Source of the DNA: HGM04593 sp045660825
GTDB lineage: Bacteria; Bacteroidota; Bacteroidia; Bacteroidales; Bacteroidaceae
Length of the DNA stretch: 46,359 bases
Direction of reading: 5' to 3'
Assembly (NCBI GenBank): GCA_045660825.1
Contig: JAZREN010000004.1
Location: forward strand, 1 to 46,359
The notes under the pieces were generated by a model that was not told where the DNA came from, searched no databases, and saw nothing but the letters and a program-made list of their open reading frames with translations. Position numbers and translations under genes: made by a program. Positions 1 to 12,307 of this stretch are shown here, piece by piece (position 1 is the stretch's first letter; each line of letters begins with the position of its first letter).

Positions 1-1
1 C

Positions 2-40
2 ATTGCTGGTGCGTATATGGAGCTCAATAAGGCTGCATAA
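2..40 (+). CDS. Possible C-terminal end of a gene cut by the window edge
   Basis: Reading from base 2 gives a short open stretch, IAGAYMELNKAA, that ends in TAA at 38-40. The composition looks like a genuine protein C-terminus, and a terminator-like hairpin lies downstream at 105-138, shared with the convergent sialidase gene. Twelve residues are too few to name a family, and chance cannot be excluded. Confidence 0.3.
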   Translation: MAGAYMELNKAA

Positions 41-104
41 GAACTCATATCAGCCGAAATACAATTTTTTCAGACTAAAATCTTGCCGATAAAACAAAAA
101 CAGA

Positions 105-138
105 GAGGCCGGAGCAAAAATACTTTTGACCCGGCCTC
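105..138 (-). terminator. Hairpin terminator, probably shared by convergent genes
   Basis: GAGGCCGG at 105-112 pairs perfectly with CCGGCCTC at 131-138, and CAAAA/TTTTG pair again inside the loop. On the minus strand the stem is followed by a T-rich run (TTTTTGTTTT), which fits intrinsic termination of the sialidase gene ending at 168. On the plus strand the downstream bases are only moderately T-rich. Confidence 0.7.
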
Positions 139-167
139 ATTCATTTTATAGAGTCGATTATTGAAAC

Positions 168-3100
168 TTACTTGACCAACACCTTTTTGCCTTCGATGAT
201 GTAAATACCTTTGCTTGGAATTTCGACCTTTCTACCCTGTAAATCGTAAATAGCTTTTACATTTGACTTGCGTCGACCGTTGGTTCCGTTTTCCGCTTTC
301 ATCTCATCAACGCCTGTCTCCACATCTACAACATCAATGCGGAAAAGGTTACTGTAGTTGGCTGCGTAACCCTCAGAGGCAGAATATGCATCAAAAGCAC
401 CAGATGCCAGAAGAATCAAAGAACCGTCGTTGCCGTTTGCTCTTTTGCTCACAATGTAGTATCTGTCGGCTACAGAACCGGGGTTGATGCTCCAGTCGCA
501 ATATGTCGCATTGTATGCTGCAAGTGTTCCGCTGTTGTTGTTATGGCCATAGTTGCCACCGGCACGCCAAATCATATAAAGCTGTGCCGCCTCATTAAAA
601 AAACTGTACTTGCCGCTTGCCTCCTTCTTGCAAAGAAACTGCGCAGCCGCACCAACCTCATCGGCCGACGAAGTTGTAACATCGAGCACGTTATTATTGA
701 TATACAACACGTGCTCAGCGCCCGACTGCTGCACGTTGGTAAAGGTGAGTACCTTACCATCCCACTTGTCGGCAGGTTTCTGACCTGCTAACACTGCATA
801 CACAGCATCAAGCTCTGCAGGTGTAGGTTTCTCGCTCAAGGCAGCAAGTGCTGTTGCAAGTGCCTCCTTATCTTTGGCCGACATACCGGCCTCATCGGCA
901 AGTGCATTGAAGTACTCACGTACGAATGCACGCTGGTCAACACTGCGTTTAACACTGTACGCGCCATTGGTGATAAATTCGAGGTCATATGCCACGTAGA
1001 TGTTATCGAAACCGTCGAAGTTGTGCTGTCCCGATCCTGTGGGGAAGCTTGTAGATACAGGGTTGTCGCGTTTGCCGAAGCCTGTGAGTGTCTCCTCATA
1101 GATGAAACCTATGCGGTCATCAGCCTGCAGGTCCATTGAGCTGTATGCCGACGAGGTGTTGCTAACCAGGAAGAAGCCGTTCCAACCGTCGGCAAAATTG
1201 GCAACGGTGTTGAAATCGGCAAGCTCGGTCAACTCCTTGTAGAAGATACCCACGTTGGTGCGGCCACCGCCTGTAGGCAATGACTGCAGCACAAGATACA
1301 TCTCCTTGCCGTCGCTGTTGCGCTGCACAGGAACAACAAGTATCTCGCCGTTGGTTGAGTTGCCGCCGGGTGTGAGGCCCGAACCTGCGAATGTACTCTT
1401 TACACTAGTGCTCCACTCACCCTCGCCTGTGAGGGTGTTGCTGTAGGTGTAGATGTTATAGATGCGGCCACCACCTACACGGCTTGAGAGGATTACACGG
1501 CCATCGGGCAACTCCTCGCACTTTGGCTCGTCGCCACCGGGAGCAGGGAGCGCCGATGCACCGCCAAGAGCGTGCCATGTTTTGCCGAAGTCATCGGAGT
1601 AGATGACGCGGTTACCGTTGGGGCGCGCACACATAGCGGCATAAAGGCGATAATATTTGTCTTTCTTTACAATGCGGCTCTGGAACACCTTACCGCCACC
1701 CACGAATGCCGACTGGATGGGGTTGCCTGCGTCGAAAAGGCTGTAGATATCCTCGGTAACATTGATTGGTTCCTCCCATGTCTCGCCATTGTCCTTGCTG
1801 AGGATTGTGGCAATCATATTGGGGTTCTGGCGTGTGGTGTTGCCGTTGCCATAGACTGTACAGCCGGCAACTGCAATGATGAGTACCTCGTCGCTTGTGC
1901 GGTCGGCAACAATGGCGGGGTCACCAAAGGCTGTGTCGAAATAGTTCACGGTTGCCGATGTGCGGCCTGTACCCACTGCAACATCAATCATGTCGCTCCA
2001 TGTAGCACCATGGTCGTCGCTGACACGACAAACTACATCGACCTGTCCGTAACCGGGGTCGGTACCGCAAACAAGACGCGCTGCAGCTGTTATCAGACGG
2101 CCGTTGCTTGCTGTTGAGATACCGGGAATGCGGTATGGAGGAATGACACCGTCACCCTTGCTTGTGTTGTAGAGGTCCTGCTTTACAGGAGTTGCAAGTG
2201 CCTGCACGTTTGTAACCTTGATGGTGTTGCCCTCGACCTTGACGTCGGCACCCTTCAGCACGTTGCCCACAATGCCTACTGACAAATCGGCAGCATTGAT
2301 ACTTGATGCAGTGATGAAGAAACCGCCATCGAAGGCTTTCTCGCCTGTGGCGCTATTGATGACATATACATCGGCATTGTCCTCGACAACGACATCATAG
2401 ATATTCATGCCCTCAATGTTCACAGGTTCTACACGCCACAAGTTGTCGTCGGCGGTAGCAGGGCCTGCAGCCCATGTGGTAAGGTGTTCGATACCACCAA
2501 CCATGTAACTTGAGTTATTGTTTGAGCAGTTCAGTGCTTCATTGAAGTAGTAGTAGCATACGCCACCATATTCGTATGTATTGGCAACACCAAGCTCACT
2601 AAACGACCCCAGCAACGACGCGTTTGCACCACCTGCGACAATTGGATTACCGTCACCGTTCTTGATGCCGACCTTGCCACCGCCAAGTGAGGTGATATAC
2701 CATATACCGTTGTTGGTGGTCACTTTTGTATCGGACTGCAGGGTGAAACGCTGGCTGTTACCCGTGTGGGTTGCATTGTTGTAGAGGTGTTCCTTGCGTG
2801 CTGTAGCCTTGCTTATGAGGTGATAGTAGCCGGTTGCGATTGTTGGAGGCTCGGGTATCTCAACCTCAAGACCGTTGAGGAATGCCTCAAGGTCATCAAC
2901 CAGTGCAGCGCAATCAGCACCTGCTACAGAGCCGATAAAGCGTCCAAGCAGTGTGTTTAGTTTATATAGTTTGTCGGGATTGTCGCTGTACTCCTCGCGA
3001 AGAATCTGAATCTTTTCATACTGGTGGATACCCTCGATGAGGCGCTCGAAACGGACACTTGAACGGTTGCCGGGATAGTAGCAGTAGGTATCGCCCGAAC

Positions 3101-5189
3101 CGAACTTGCGGTAGCGACTATCGGTGAGCGGATCCTCGTCCCAGTTCATCCATGACCAGTGTAGATAACCGTCGAGGTTCATCTTTGCTGCATAGATTGG
3201 CAGATAGGCAGCCTCGGCAGGGAATGAGTTGGTATAGATATTAGGTTCGCTGTTGGCACAACTGGTGTAGAATGTAGTTACACGGTTCTTTGATTTGCGG
3301 TCGGCAAGCTGCGCTGCTGTGATGTAGTGCTCCTGACCGAGCTGCACGCACTTGTCGTGGAGGATATCGCAGAGCGAGCTGTGATAGTTGCCCGCCAAAG
3401 CCATCTTGAAGCCAAGACCGTTTGCAATCTCGTATGCCTTGAGCATTGCAGCCTCGCCACGCTCATCAACAGCGATGACAGTCTTCTCAAACCAGCCTTT
3501 CTGCTGCAAGTGTGCCTTGAAGGCAGTGAGGAAGCCGGTCCACAATTCGCGGTACTCAGTTGATGAGTATGTTGTTGTGAGTGTCTTGTAGCTGTTTGAA
3601 ACCTCATCGAAATAACGGAAGCTCATGTCCCATGGCAGCATACTGAAGCAGTTGATTTGCTTTGTGATACCATACTCGGCGCAGAGTTCCACATATTTGT
3701 CGAACACGGTGTAGTCATACTCCCATGTGCCGTCGCTCTTCTTTGTTGTCTGCACCATTGGGTCAAAGAGGTCGTGTGTCTGCTCGCCCCATGGCTCATA
3801 GAAAAGGATTGCTGTGACAACACGCTGACCTGCACGGCCAAGAGCCTGCAAATAGGGACGCAGAGCCTCAAAGTGCCCGTCACTCCAACGCTCAACGCCA
3901 TAGTAACGGCTCACAGCATAGGGTTGCTGCCAGAAATCAAGATGGAATTTCTGATTGGCAACTGTGGGCAATGAGTGAGAGTTCACATTGATGGTAAGTG
4001 CAAGGCTCTTTACAACGTTACCGCTTTCATCGACAACCTCAAGCGCTGTGGTGTATTCACCGGCCTCTATGTCGCGTGGCACCTCAATGGTACACCACAC
4101 AGGGCGTGTCTCCATTGCGGGAACAGCGTGTGGTTTGTCCTGGTCAATGACATCGGCAACAAGCCATGTGGGATAGTTCATTGAGTTGTTGCCACAAGAG
4201 GTGAAGTCGTCGGTGATGACATAGTTCACAAAACGCGCATCAGCTGCGTTGATGCCGGTTGCCTTGCCATTCTTCTGCCATTCTGTCATGCGTACAGCGA
4301 GTGTACCTTGGTCTGCCTTGCTATAGAGAACAGCCAGAATGTTTGCTCGCTCACCCTTCCAGGCATGGATTGTAGCAGCATCCTTTTGGGTTACCTGTGG
4401 AACCTCGTGCAACTTATAGTGAACGTCGCGTGATGCCCATGTAGCGTTGAGACCGTAGGGCAATGCATTCCATGCAGCCTCATCGGGTGTGGTACCTACT
4501 CGAGGCTCGGTATACTCATTTACAGGGTATTCATACAGTTCATCACCGCTTGCAACGCCCGAAATTTTCAAGGTGACATCAATGATAGAAGCACCATCCG
4601 AGATGTAGTTCGCATAGCTTGCACCTGTAGGGTCAATGCTGTTCCACATAATACAATATCTCATACGATAGGTAGAACCGACCTCAAGACCTTCGGGCAC
4701 ACGGAATGAACCCGGAGCCAGCACATCGCCACTAATGTTGAGACCGGCACTGTTCCAACCAGAGTTACCATTGCCACCCTTGTCGTATAGCGACCAGCAC
4801 ATGAGTTCATTGCCATCTTCCTTAACGTATGGGCCGTCACCTGTAATGTTTACATCAAACTGCTTGTTATTGTTCCAATCGACATAAACATAGCCGTGCA
4901 TCCAACTGCCATTGATTGCAATGAGCGGAGTAACGGTCTCGCCACTTTTCACTTCAAAGACAGTGCTCGTTTTGTCGAAATATGCCTGGCATCGAGGAGC
5001 TGAAGCTATACCGGTGAGTTTCTGTTGGTCACCACGTACATTACTTACACCCACCATTATTGGGTAATGCGAAGCATGATTTACGTTCACATCGGCACCA
5101 TGCTTGACATAATAGTCGCCTTGTGCACTTGCGCCCATGCTGATGAACATGGCCGACAATGCCGAAAGAAGGATTGATTTAAGTTTCAT
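168..5189 (-). CDS. Secreted DUF4091-GH33 sialidase fusion protein
   Basis: A 1673-residue exported protein predicted to release terminal sialic acids from host glycoconjugates. Residues 1-22 are a signal peptide ending ASAQ. Residues 65-210 resemble a GEVED-type beta domain (YVDWNNN). Residues 415-770 are a DUF4091 glycoside-hydrolase-like module (LDFWQQPYA at 417, HWSWMNW at 677). Two related beta-rich stretches lie at about 785-920 and 1480-1620. The sialidase domain covers about 1005-1410: YRIP at 1019-1022 supplies the first catalytic-triad arginine, Asp-boxes lie at 1057-1064, 1131-1138 and 1198-1205, and Tyr1349 is the likely nucleophile. The last 30 residues (YDLQGRKV, then KGIYI) resemble the C-terminal tail common on secreted Bacteroidales proteins and related to T9SS sorting domains. 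Typical GH33 enzymes have 400-700 residues, so this is a large multidomain form. It lies 77 bp after the RluA gene and far from the nan operon at 36-41 kb. The DUF4091 substrate is unknown. Confidence 0.85.
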   Translation of the reverse strand: MKLKSILLSALSAMFISMGASAQGDYYVKHGADVNVNHASHYPIMVGVSNVRGDQQKLTGIASAPRCQAYFDKTSTVFEVKSGETVTPLIAINGSWMHGYVYVDWNNNKQFDVNITGDGPYVKEDGNELMCWSLYDKGGNGNSGWNSAGLNISGDVLAPGSFRVPEGLEVGSTYRMRYCIMWNSIDPTGASYANYISDGASIIDVTLKISGVASGDELYEYPVNEYTEPRVGTTPDEAAWNALPYGLNATWASRDVHYKLHEVPQVTQKDAATIHAWKGERANILAVLYSKADQGTLAVRMTEWQKNGKATGINAADARFVNYVITDDFTSCGNNSMNYPTWLVADVIDQDKPHAVPAMETRPVWCTIEVPRDIEAGEYTTALEVVDESGNVVKSLALTINVNSHSLPTVANQKFHLDFWQQPYAVSRYYGVERWSDGHFEALRPYLQALGRAGQRVVTAILFYEPWGEQTHDLFDPMVQTTKKSDGTWEYDYTVFDKYVELCAEYGITKQINCFSMLPWDMSFRYFDEVSNSYKTLTTTYSSTEYRELWTGFLTAFKAHLQQKGWFEKTVIAVDERGEAAMLKAYEIANGLGFKMALAGNYHSSLCDILHDKCVQLGQEHYITAAQLADRKSKNRVTTFYTSCANSEPNIYTNSFPAEAAYLPIYAAKMNLDGYLHWSWMNWDEDPLTDSRYRKFGSGDTYCYYPGNRSSVRFERLIEGIHQYEKIQILREEYSDNPDKLYKLNTLLGRFIGSVAGADCAALVDDLEAFLNGLEVEIPEPPTIATGYYHLISKATARKEHLYNNATHTGNSQRFTLQSDTKVTTNNGIWYITSLGGGKVGIKNGDGNPIVAGGANASLLGSFSELGVANTYEYGGVCYYYFNEALNCSNNNSSYMVGGIEHLTTWAAGPATADDNLWRVEPVNIEGMNIYDVVVEDNADVYVINSATGEKAFDGGFFITASSINAADLSVGIVGNVLKGADVKVEGNTIKVTNVQALATPVKQDLYNTSKGDGVIPPYRIPGISTASNGRLITAAARLVCGTDPGYGQVDVVCRVSDDHGATWSDMIDVAVGTGRTSATVNYFDTAFGDPAIVADRTSDEVLIIAVAGCTVYGNGNTTRQNPNMIATILSKDNGETWEEPINVTEDIYSLFDAGNPIQSAFVGGGKVFQSRIVKKDKYYRLYAAMCARPNGNRVIYSDDFGKTWHALGGASALPAPGGDEPKCEELPDGRVILSSRVGGGRIYNIYTYSNTLTGEGEWSTSVKSTFAGSGLTPGGNSTNGEILVVPVQRNSDGKEMYLVLQSLPTGGGRTNVGIFYKELTELADFNTVANFADGWNGFFLVSNTSSAYSSMDLQADDRIGFIYEETLTGFGKRDNPVSTSFPTGSGQHNFDGFDNIYVAYDLEFITNGAYSVKRSVDQRAFVREYFNALADEAGMSAKDKEALATALAALSEKPTPAELDAVYAVLAGQKPADKWDGKVLTFTNVQQSGAEHVLYINNNVLDVTTSSADEVGAAAQFLCKKEASGKYSFFNEAAQLYMIWRAGGNYGHNNNSGTLAAYNATYCDWSINPGSVADRYYIVSKRANGNDGSLILLASGAFDAYSASEGYAANYSNLFRIDVVDVETGVDEMKAENGTNGRRKSNVKAIYDLQGRKVEIPSKGIYIIEGKKVLVK

Positions 5190-5223
5190 AAATTAATATT
5201 AAGTTTTTCAATTCGTCGAGCAT

Positions 5224-5247
5224 CACACATTTTTATAAAAATGTGTG
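5224..5247. promoter_or_regulatory. Perfect 24-bp palindrome ahead of the sialidase gene
   Basis: Bases 5224-5247 read the same on both strands: CACACATTTTTA followed by its exact reverse complement. The site lies between the RluA stop (5269) and the sialidase start (5189), about 35 bp upstream of the ATG. It could be an operator for a dimeric regulator or a weak hairpin ending RluA transcription. The stem is AT-rich in the middle and no T-run follows on the minus strand, which favours a protein-binding site slightly. Confidence 0.5.
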
Positions 5248-5268
5248 GTTATACTTTATTTTGCAAAA

Positions 5269-6912
5269 TTAGCAAAAAAAATCATTTTCACATTCCAGCG
5301 ATATAACTTCTTTATTCACAGGATGAACAAATGTTATACAGGCAGCATGCAACATGAGCCTTTCGGCGGTTGCGCCATAAAGGACATCGCCAACTATGGG
5401 GCAATCGAGCCCCTCTTTATGGGCGGCATGTACACGCAACTGGTGCGTGCGGCCTGTAACGGGTTCAAAGCAGACAACTGCGCATTGACGGCCATCACGC
5501 TCAACAGTTCCAATAACCTTGTAACGTGTCACGGCTGGCTTTCCGTTGAGATAATCGACTTTCTGACGCGGGCGGTTGTCGTAGTCGGCAGCGAGTGGCA
5601 GTTCAATGACGCCCTCGCCATTCACAGGCACACCATCGAGGATTGCAGTGTACTGCTTGTGCACCTCGCGGCCGGCGAACTGGCGTTGCAGTTCCTTGTA
5701 CACTTCCATGGACTTTGCTGCCACAAGAAGTCCCGATGTTGCCATGTCGAGGCGGTGGGCGACAAACAGTTCATTGCTATGCAGATGTTCATCGCGCAAC
5801 CACTGCTGCACCGATGTTCCACCCATTATGCCCGGCACGGAAAGCACCCCCGAAGGCTTGTCGACTACCACAATGTAGTCATCTTCATACACAATGTTGA
5901 TATTGCTGATATCGCCACCTTTTTCAAGGGCATTATCCTCGACGTCAAGCCCCTGGAGCATGAAGCCAAGGATGGGTTCGCACTTGCTCTTGCATGCACC
6001 GTAGAAACAGCCGTCGCGGCGCACTTCGCCCTGCGGCGACGCACCCACCCAGAATTCGGCTACAGCAATGGGAGTCAAGGAGTTTAGATAGGCATACTGC
6101 AAGAGTTTGGGTGCAGCACACTCCCCTGCTCCACCCGGCGGAATGATGCCCGAATGAGCGGCAAAGATATCGAGCAGGCTCTTTTCACAACCACCGGCAT
6201 TGAGCACCTTGAACTGCTCAAAAAGCCAACGTTGCAAAGCCGCAGAACGCCGTTTGCGCTCCTCTTTCATCGACGCAATGAGTTCCTTGAAAGGAGCAAC
6301 GGCTGCCTCGCATCCGGCAACCTGTTGTTGCCACCTTGCAGTGGCGCGTTTGAGTTCGGCTTTTTGGAACTGGCTTTCGCGAACCAGCGCAGCCTCTTCA
6401 TCGGGCGTGAGGGCACCCGTGGCACGCAGTTCATTACGGCGTTGCTTGCCAAGGCGCATATCATCGCGCATGGCGGCAAGTTGTTGTTCCATAGCGCATT
6501 TCGTGTCAGTAACGGCGGCAACGGCAGTAACATACTCATCACTGCATTCCGTCTCCTTGATTCTCCTGTTAAGAGCGGAGATTTCGCCCTCTTCCTGTTT
6601 GAAATAGCCGGTTGGCGACTGCAGATCGAAGACAGGCGGCACAAAACCGGGCACATTATTCCTTCCGGCAAGAAGCCCGGAGAAAGCTGCAAGATACCCA
6701 AGTACGCCATCACCGTCGCACACGACAAGGACGCCGAACATCTTACCTTTTGCAGCATCGGCGGCAACAGTGCTGTCACTTGAGAGCATGGCACGCACCT
6801 CTTGAGCCGCCATCACGCAAAGGGGATGGGGCGAATAGTAAAAAGGGTTGTTGAAGCGCCCGGGCACTTCAACAACCGATATATCTTTTTTGAAACGATG
6901 CAACAATGTCAT
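5269..6912 (-). CDS. RluA-family pseudouridine synthase with long N-terminal extension
   Basis: Predicted to isomerise uridine to pseudouridine in rRNA or tRNA in the cytoplasm. The catalytic domain is the C-terminal part, about residues 338-547: VVVDKPSG, then HRLDMATSG at 386-394 with Asp389 as the expected catalytic aspartate, then GRTHQLRVH. The first 330 residues are an extension with a charged, helix-forming segment at about 105-235 (many E, K, R and Q), probably a coiled coil. Bacteroidota RluA-like proteins of about 550 residues are known, so the extension is not a fusion artefact. I chose the ATG at 6912 rather than a TTG one codon earlier, because TGA of the GH110 gene and this ATG share a base (TGATG), which suggests translational coupling. 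The exact RNA target cannot be told from the sequence. Confidence 0.85.
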   Translation of the reverse strand: MTLLHRFKKDISVVEVPGRFNNPFYYSPHPLCVMAAQEVRAMLSSDSTVAADAAKGKMFGVLVVCDGDGVLGYLAAFSGLLAGRNNVPGFVPPVFDLQSPTGYFKQEEGEISALNRRIKETECSDEYVTAVAAVTDTKCAMEQQLAAMRDDMRLGKQRRNELRATGALTPDEEAALVRESQFQKAELKRATARWQQQVAGCEAAVAPFKELIASMKEERKRRSAALQRWLFEQFKVLNAGGCEKSLLDIFAAHSGIIPPGGAGECAAPKLLQYAYLNSLTPIAVAEFWVGASPQGEVRRDGCFYGACKSKCEPILGFMLQGLDVEDNALEKGGDISNINIVYEDDYIVVVDKPSGVLSVPGIMGGTSVQQWLRDEHLHSNELFVAHRLDMATSGLLVAAKSMEVYKELQRQFAGREVHKQYTAILDGVPVNGEGVIELPLAADYDNRPRQKVDYLNGKPAVTRYKVIGTVERDGRQCAVVCFEPVTGRTHQLRVHAAHKEGLDCPIVGDVLYGATAERLMLHAACITFVHPVNKEVISLECENDFFC

Positions 6913-8747
6913 CAATAGCGGTACATTACATCGTTCTGCTCGTCAAAGCCATTGCTGAACTCGTTGCCCTCGATGGTGACATTTGTAACCTTGTCGAGCA
7001 AGAAACGGTATTTGTTCCAGTGGAATGGCGCGAAATCATTGTTCTGCACCACCGTGTTGCCACGGAATACAAGGCCATCAAGCGACTTTGCATATACGAT
7101 TGGTGCATCGAAGGTCTCGAACACATTGTCCTCAATTACAACACCCTTGCGGTCACCGCCGTGGAAATACTTTGCCTGCGATGCAAGGTCGGGAATCTCG
7201 GGATAGATTGAGATTATACCGTTTGTGAACTGGAACATGCTTGTGAGGGCATTGACAAAGCGGTTGTTGCGGATAACGACATCGCGGCATGCGCCGGTCT
7301 CGAACCATCCGTTGCAGTCACCACAGAGCAGGATTGCAGTACCCGATGTGTGGTCGAAGAGGTTATTCTCAACGAGTGTGCTCTTTGGAGTGCTGAAGAG
7401 TGCTCCGCGTGCACGGTTATTACGTATTGTATTGCCGGCAAAATAAACCTCCGGAGTCCACTCAAGGTTCTCGATACCGTACTTTCCGTTGGCAATGTCG
7501 GCTGGCAGCGGCTTCTCGAACTTGATTTTGAACTCCTTGCAGCCTGCAAGCTGCTCCTTGTCATATGGTGCAATCTCTACAACGCGGTTGCCCTCGGTAA
7601 TTTCCATGACATCGGAACGCACGAACTGGACACTGTCGCCGGCACCACCCCAATAGAAACCGTAGGCCTGGCCATGCATATAACGGCCAACGACCGTATA
7701 ATCATCAATGCGTTCAACGACACGCAGATAGGTTCCGTGCACATTGATTGCATCATCCATCATTCCCTCGTAGAAGCCATTGACAGATACTATCTTACCT
7801 TTGCAGCCCGAGAAGTGTGTGGCATCGGCCTGAGTAGTAAAGTAACGTTCGTTATCACGCAACGACACGCGGAAACCGTCGAGTGTGATATTCTCGCTCA
7901 TCTGGGCAAGCAAGCCCATACCCTCGGCATAGAACACCCTGGAGTTCAACAGGCTTGTATTCTTGCATTCAGCAACAAAAATACCGGGTGTGGGACGTGC
8001 GTACGAACGCATGGCTATCACACTGCCGGGAACAAGGCGTGCATCGTTCCATGGTGCACGAATTACGCGAGGTTCAATTTCCTCGACGCCCGATGTGCCG
8101 ACACCGATATCGCTTGTGGTATATATGATATGCTTTGTATCACCTTCAAAGGCTATGCCCCATCCGGGAACAATCTCCCAATTGCTGCCATAAACGACAA
8201 GGCGTCCATTGTCAATACGGTAGTTCACGTATGGTGCAATGCGGTATGTTATATATCCGTCAGAATTCTCAAGCACCTCTACCTGAGTAATCTGTGGCAC
8301 GCGCGTATCTACTGCAATACCGTCCAACGTACAATTTTCGCAGCCTACCATGGCCACCGGCAACATACGGCCATTCATCATAAAGTTGACATATTCGCTA
8401 CCGCTATGCGTGGGGCGGTTTTTGAGAGTGAAATTCTTCATTCCCTCAAGCGCAATTGCCACACACTTGGGGTTGTCCTGGTCGTGATTCGAGACATAGT
8501 ATTCACGCACAAGGGCACTATCGGGGTAGAAATCGTATTCGCCGCAGTCAACGACCAACTCGGCCTTAACCTCACCCTTACACTCGGATTTGATGACCTC
8601 GAAAGCCTTTGCGAACTCTTGTGTCATATCCTCACCGGTGCCCGGCACAATACCGAAATCACGTGCGTAATAGACCTTACTAGCACCGCCACACGATGCC
8701 AAAAAAAACATCAACAATGGCAAAACTGCAAAAAATATCTTTTTCAT
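6912..8747 (-). CDS. GH110-type alpha-1,3-galactosidase, lipoprotein
   Basis: A 611-residue parallel beta-helix protein predicted to remove terminal alpha-1,3-linked galactose, as in blood group B or linear alpha-Gal glycans. The N-terminus is a lipoprotein signal with lipobox LASC and acylated Cys19. No acidic residues follow the cysteine, so a Bacteroides surface-export signal is not obvious. Repeated short strands with many Asn (NNRARG, NNLFDH, NNRFVN) mark beta-helix coils at about 430-600. The family-specific region is DATHFSGCKGK at 308-318 and MMDDAINVHGTYL at 329-341. Asp308, Asp331 and Asp332 have the same spacing as the catalytic aspartates I recall from a characterised Pseudoalteromonas GH110. 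It is the first gene of the minus-strand group with RluA and the sialidase. Other beta-helix enzymes (GH28-like) are less likely given the DD motif. Confidence 0.8.
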   Translation of the reverse strand: MKKIFFAVLPLLMFFLASCGGASKVYYARDFGIVPGTGEDMTQEFAKAFEVIKSECKGEVKAELVVDCGEYDFYPDSALVREYYVSNHDQDNPKCVAIALEGMKNFTLKNRPTHSGSEYVNFMMNGRMLPVAMVGCENCTLDGIAVDTRVPQITQVEVLENSDGYITYRIAPYVNYRIDNGRLVVYGSNWEIVPGWGIAFEGDTKHIIYTTSDIGVGTSGVEEIEPRVIRAPWNDARLVPGSVIAMRSYARPTPGIFVAECKNTSLLNSRVFYAEGMGLLAQMSENITLDGFRVSLRDNERYFTTQADATHFSGCKGKIVSVNGFYEGMMDDAINVHGTYLRVVERIDDYTVVGRYMHGQAYGFYWGGAGDSVQFVRSDVMEITEGNRVVEIAPYDKEQLAGCKEFKIKFEKPLPADIANGKYGIENLEWTPEVYFAGNTIRNNRARGALFSTPKSTLVENNLFDHTSGTAILLCGDCNGWFETGACRDVVIRNNRFVNALTSMFQFTNGIISIYPEIPDLASQAKYFHGGDRKGVVIEDNVFETFDAPIVYAKSLDGLVFRGNTVVQNNDFAPFHWNKYRFLLDKVTNVTIEGNEFSNGFDEQNDVMYRY

Positions 8748-8763
8748 AGCAAATCATTTTTCG

Positions 8764-8771
8764 CGAAGATA
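8764..8771 (-). promoter_or_regulatory. Probable -7 element for the GH110 gene
   Basis: TATCTTCG on the minus strand is one base from the Bacteroidota -7 consensus TAnnTTTG and lies 17 bp upstream of the GH110 ATG. No TTTG -33 box sits at the usual 19-21 bp spacing. Confidence 0.45.
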
Positions 8772-8919
8772 GGACTTTTAAATTTAAATATGGCAGTTTT
8801 TGACCAAAACATGCCAAATATTGCCATCGTTGATGCTTTGGCACGGTTTTTGCAAGAGTATGAATGAGAAACGCGAAATTAAATACGCAATATATAAGGA
8901 GAGTTTAACAAATTATCAT

Positions 8920-8927
8920 TATCTTTG
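8920..8927 (+). promoter_or_regulatory. Probable secA promoter -7 element and structured leader
   Basis: TATCTTTG matches TAnnTTTG exactly, 53 bp upstream of the secA ATG. No good TTTG -33 box is present at 19-21 bp. The leader carries a 10-bp palindrome TAGCGCGCTA (8935-8944) overlapping a small stem-loop GCGCT-ACCAA-AGCGC (8939-8953), so the start of the mRNA is likely to be folded. Confidence 0.6.
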
Positions 8928-8980
8928 CAAGTAATAGCGCGCTACCAAAGCGCAAGGTAAAGAATAAAAAAATACATCAT

Positions 8981-12295
<3,315 letters not shown>

Positions 12296-12307
12296 AAGCT
12301 AAAGGAT

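Noticed and set aside
1572..2117. A 181-residue frame opposite the sialidase domain
   Set aside because: Antisense of a well-supported gene; it is cysteine-rich and shows no domain.
7350..8867. A 505-residue open frame on the plus strand
   Set aside because: It lies opposite the GH110 gene, which has a lipoprotein signal and family motifs. The antisense product has no recognisable signals and is rich in Cys, His and Ile as shadow frames often are.
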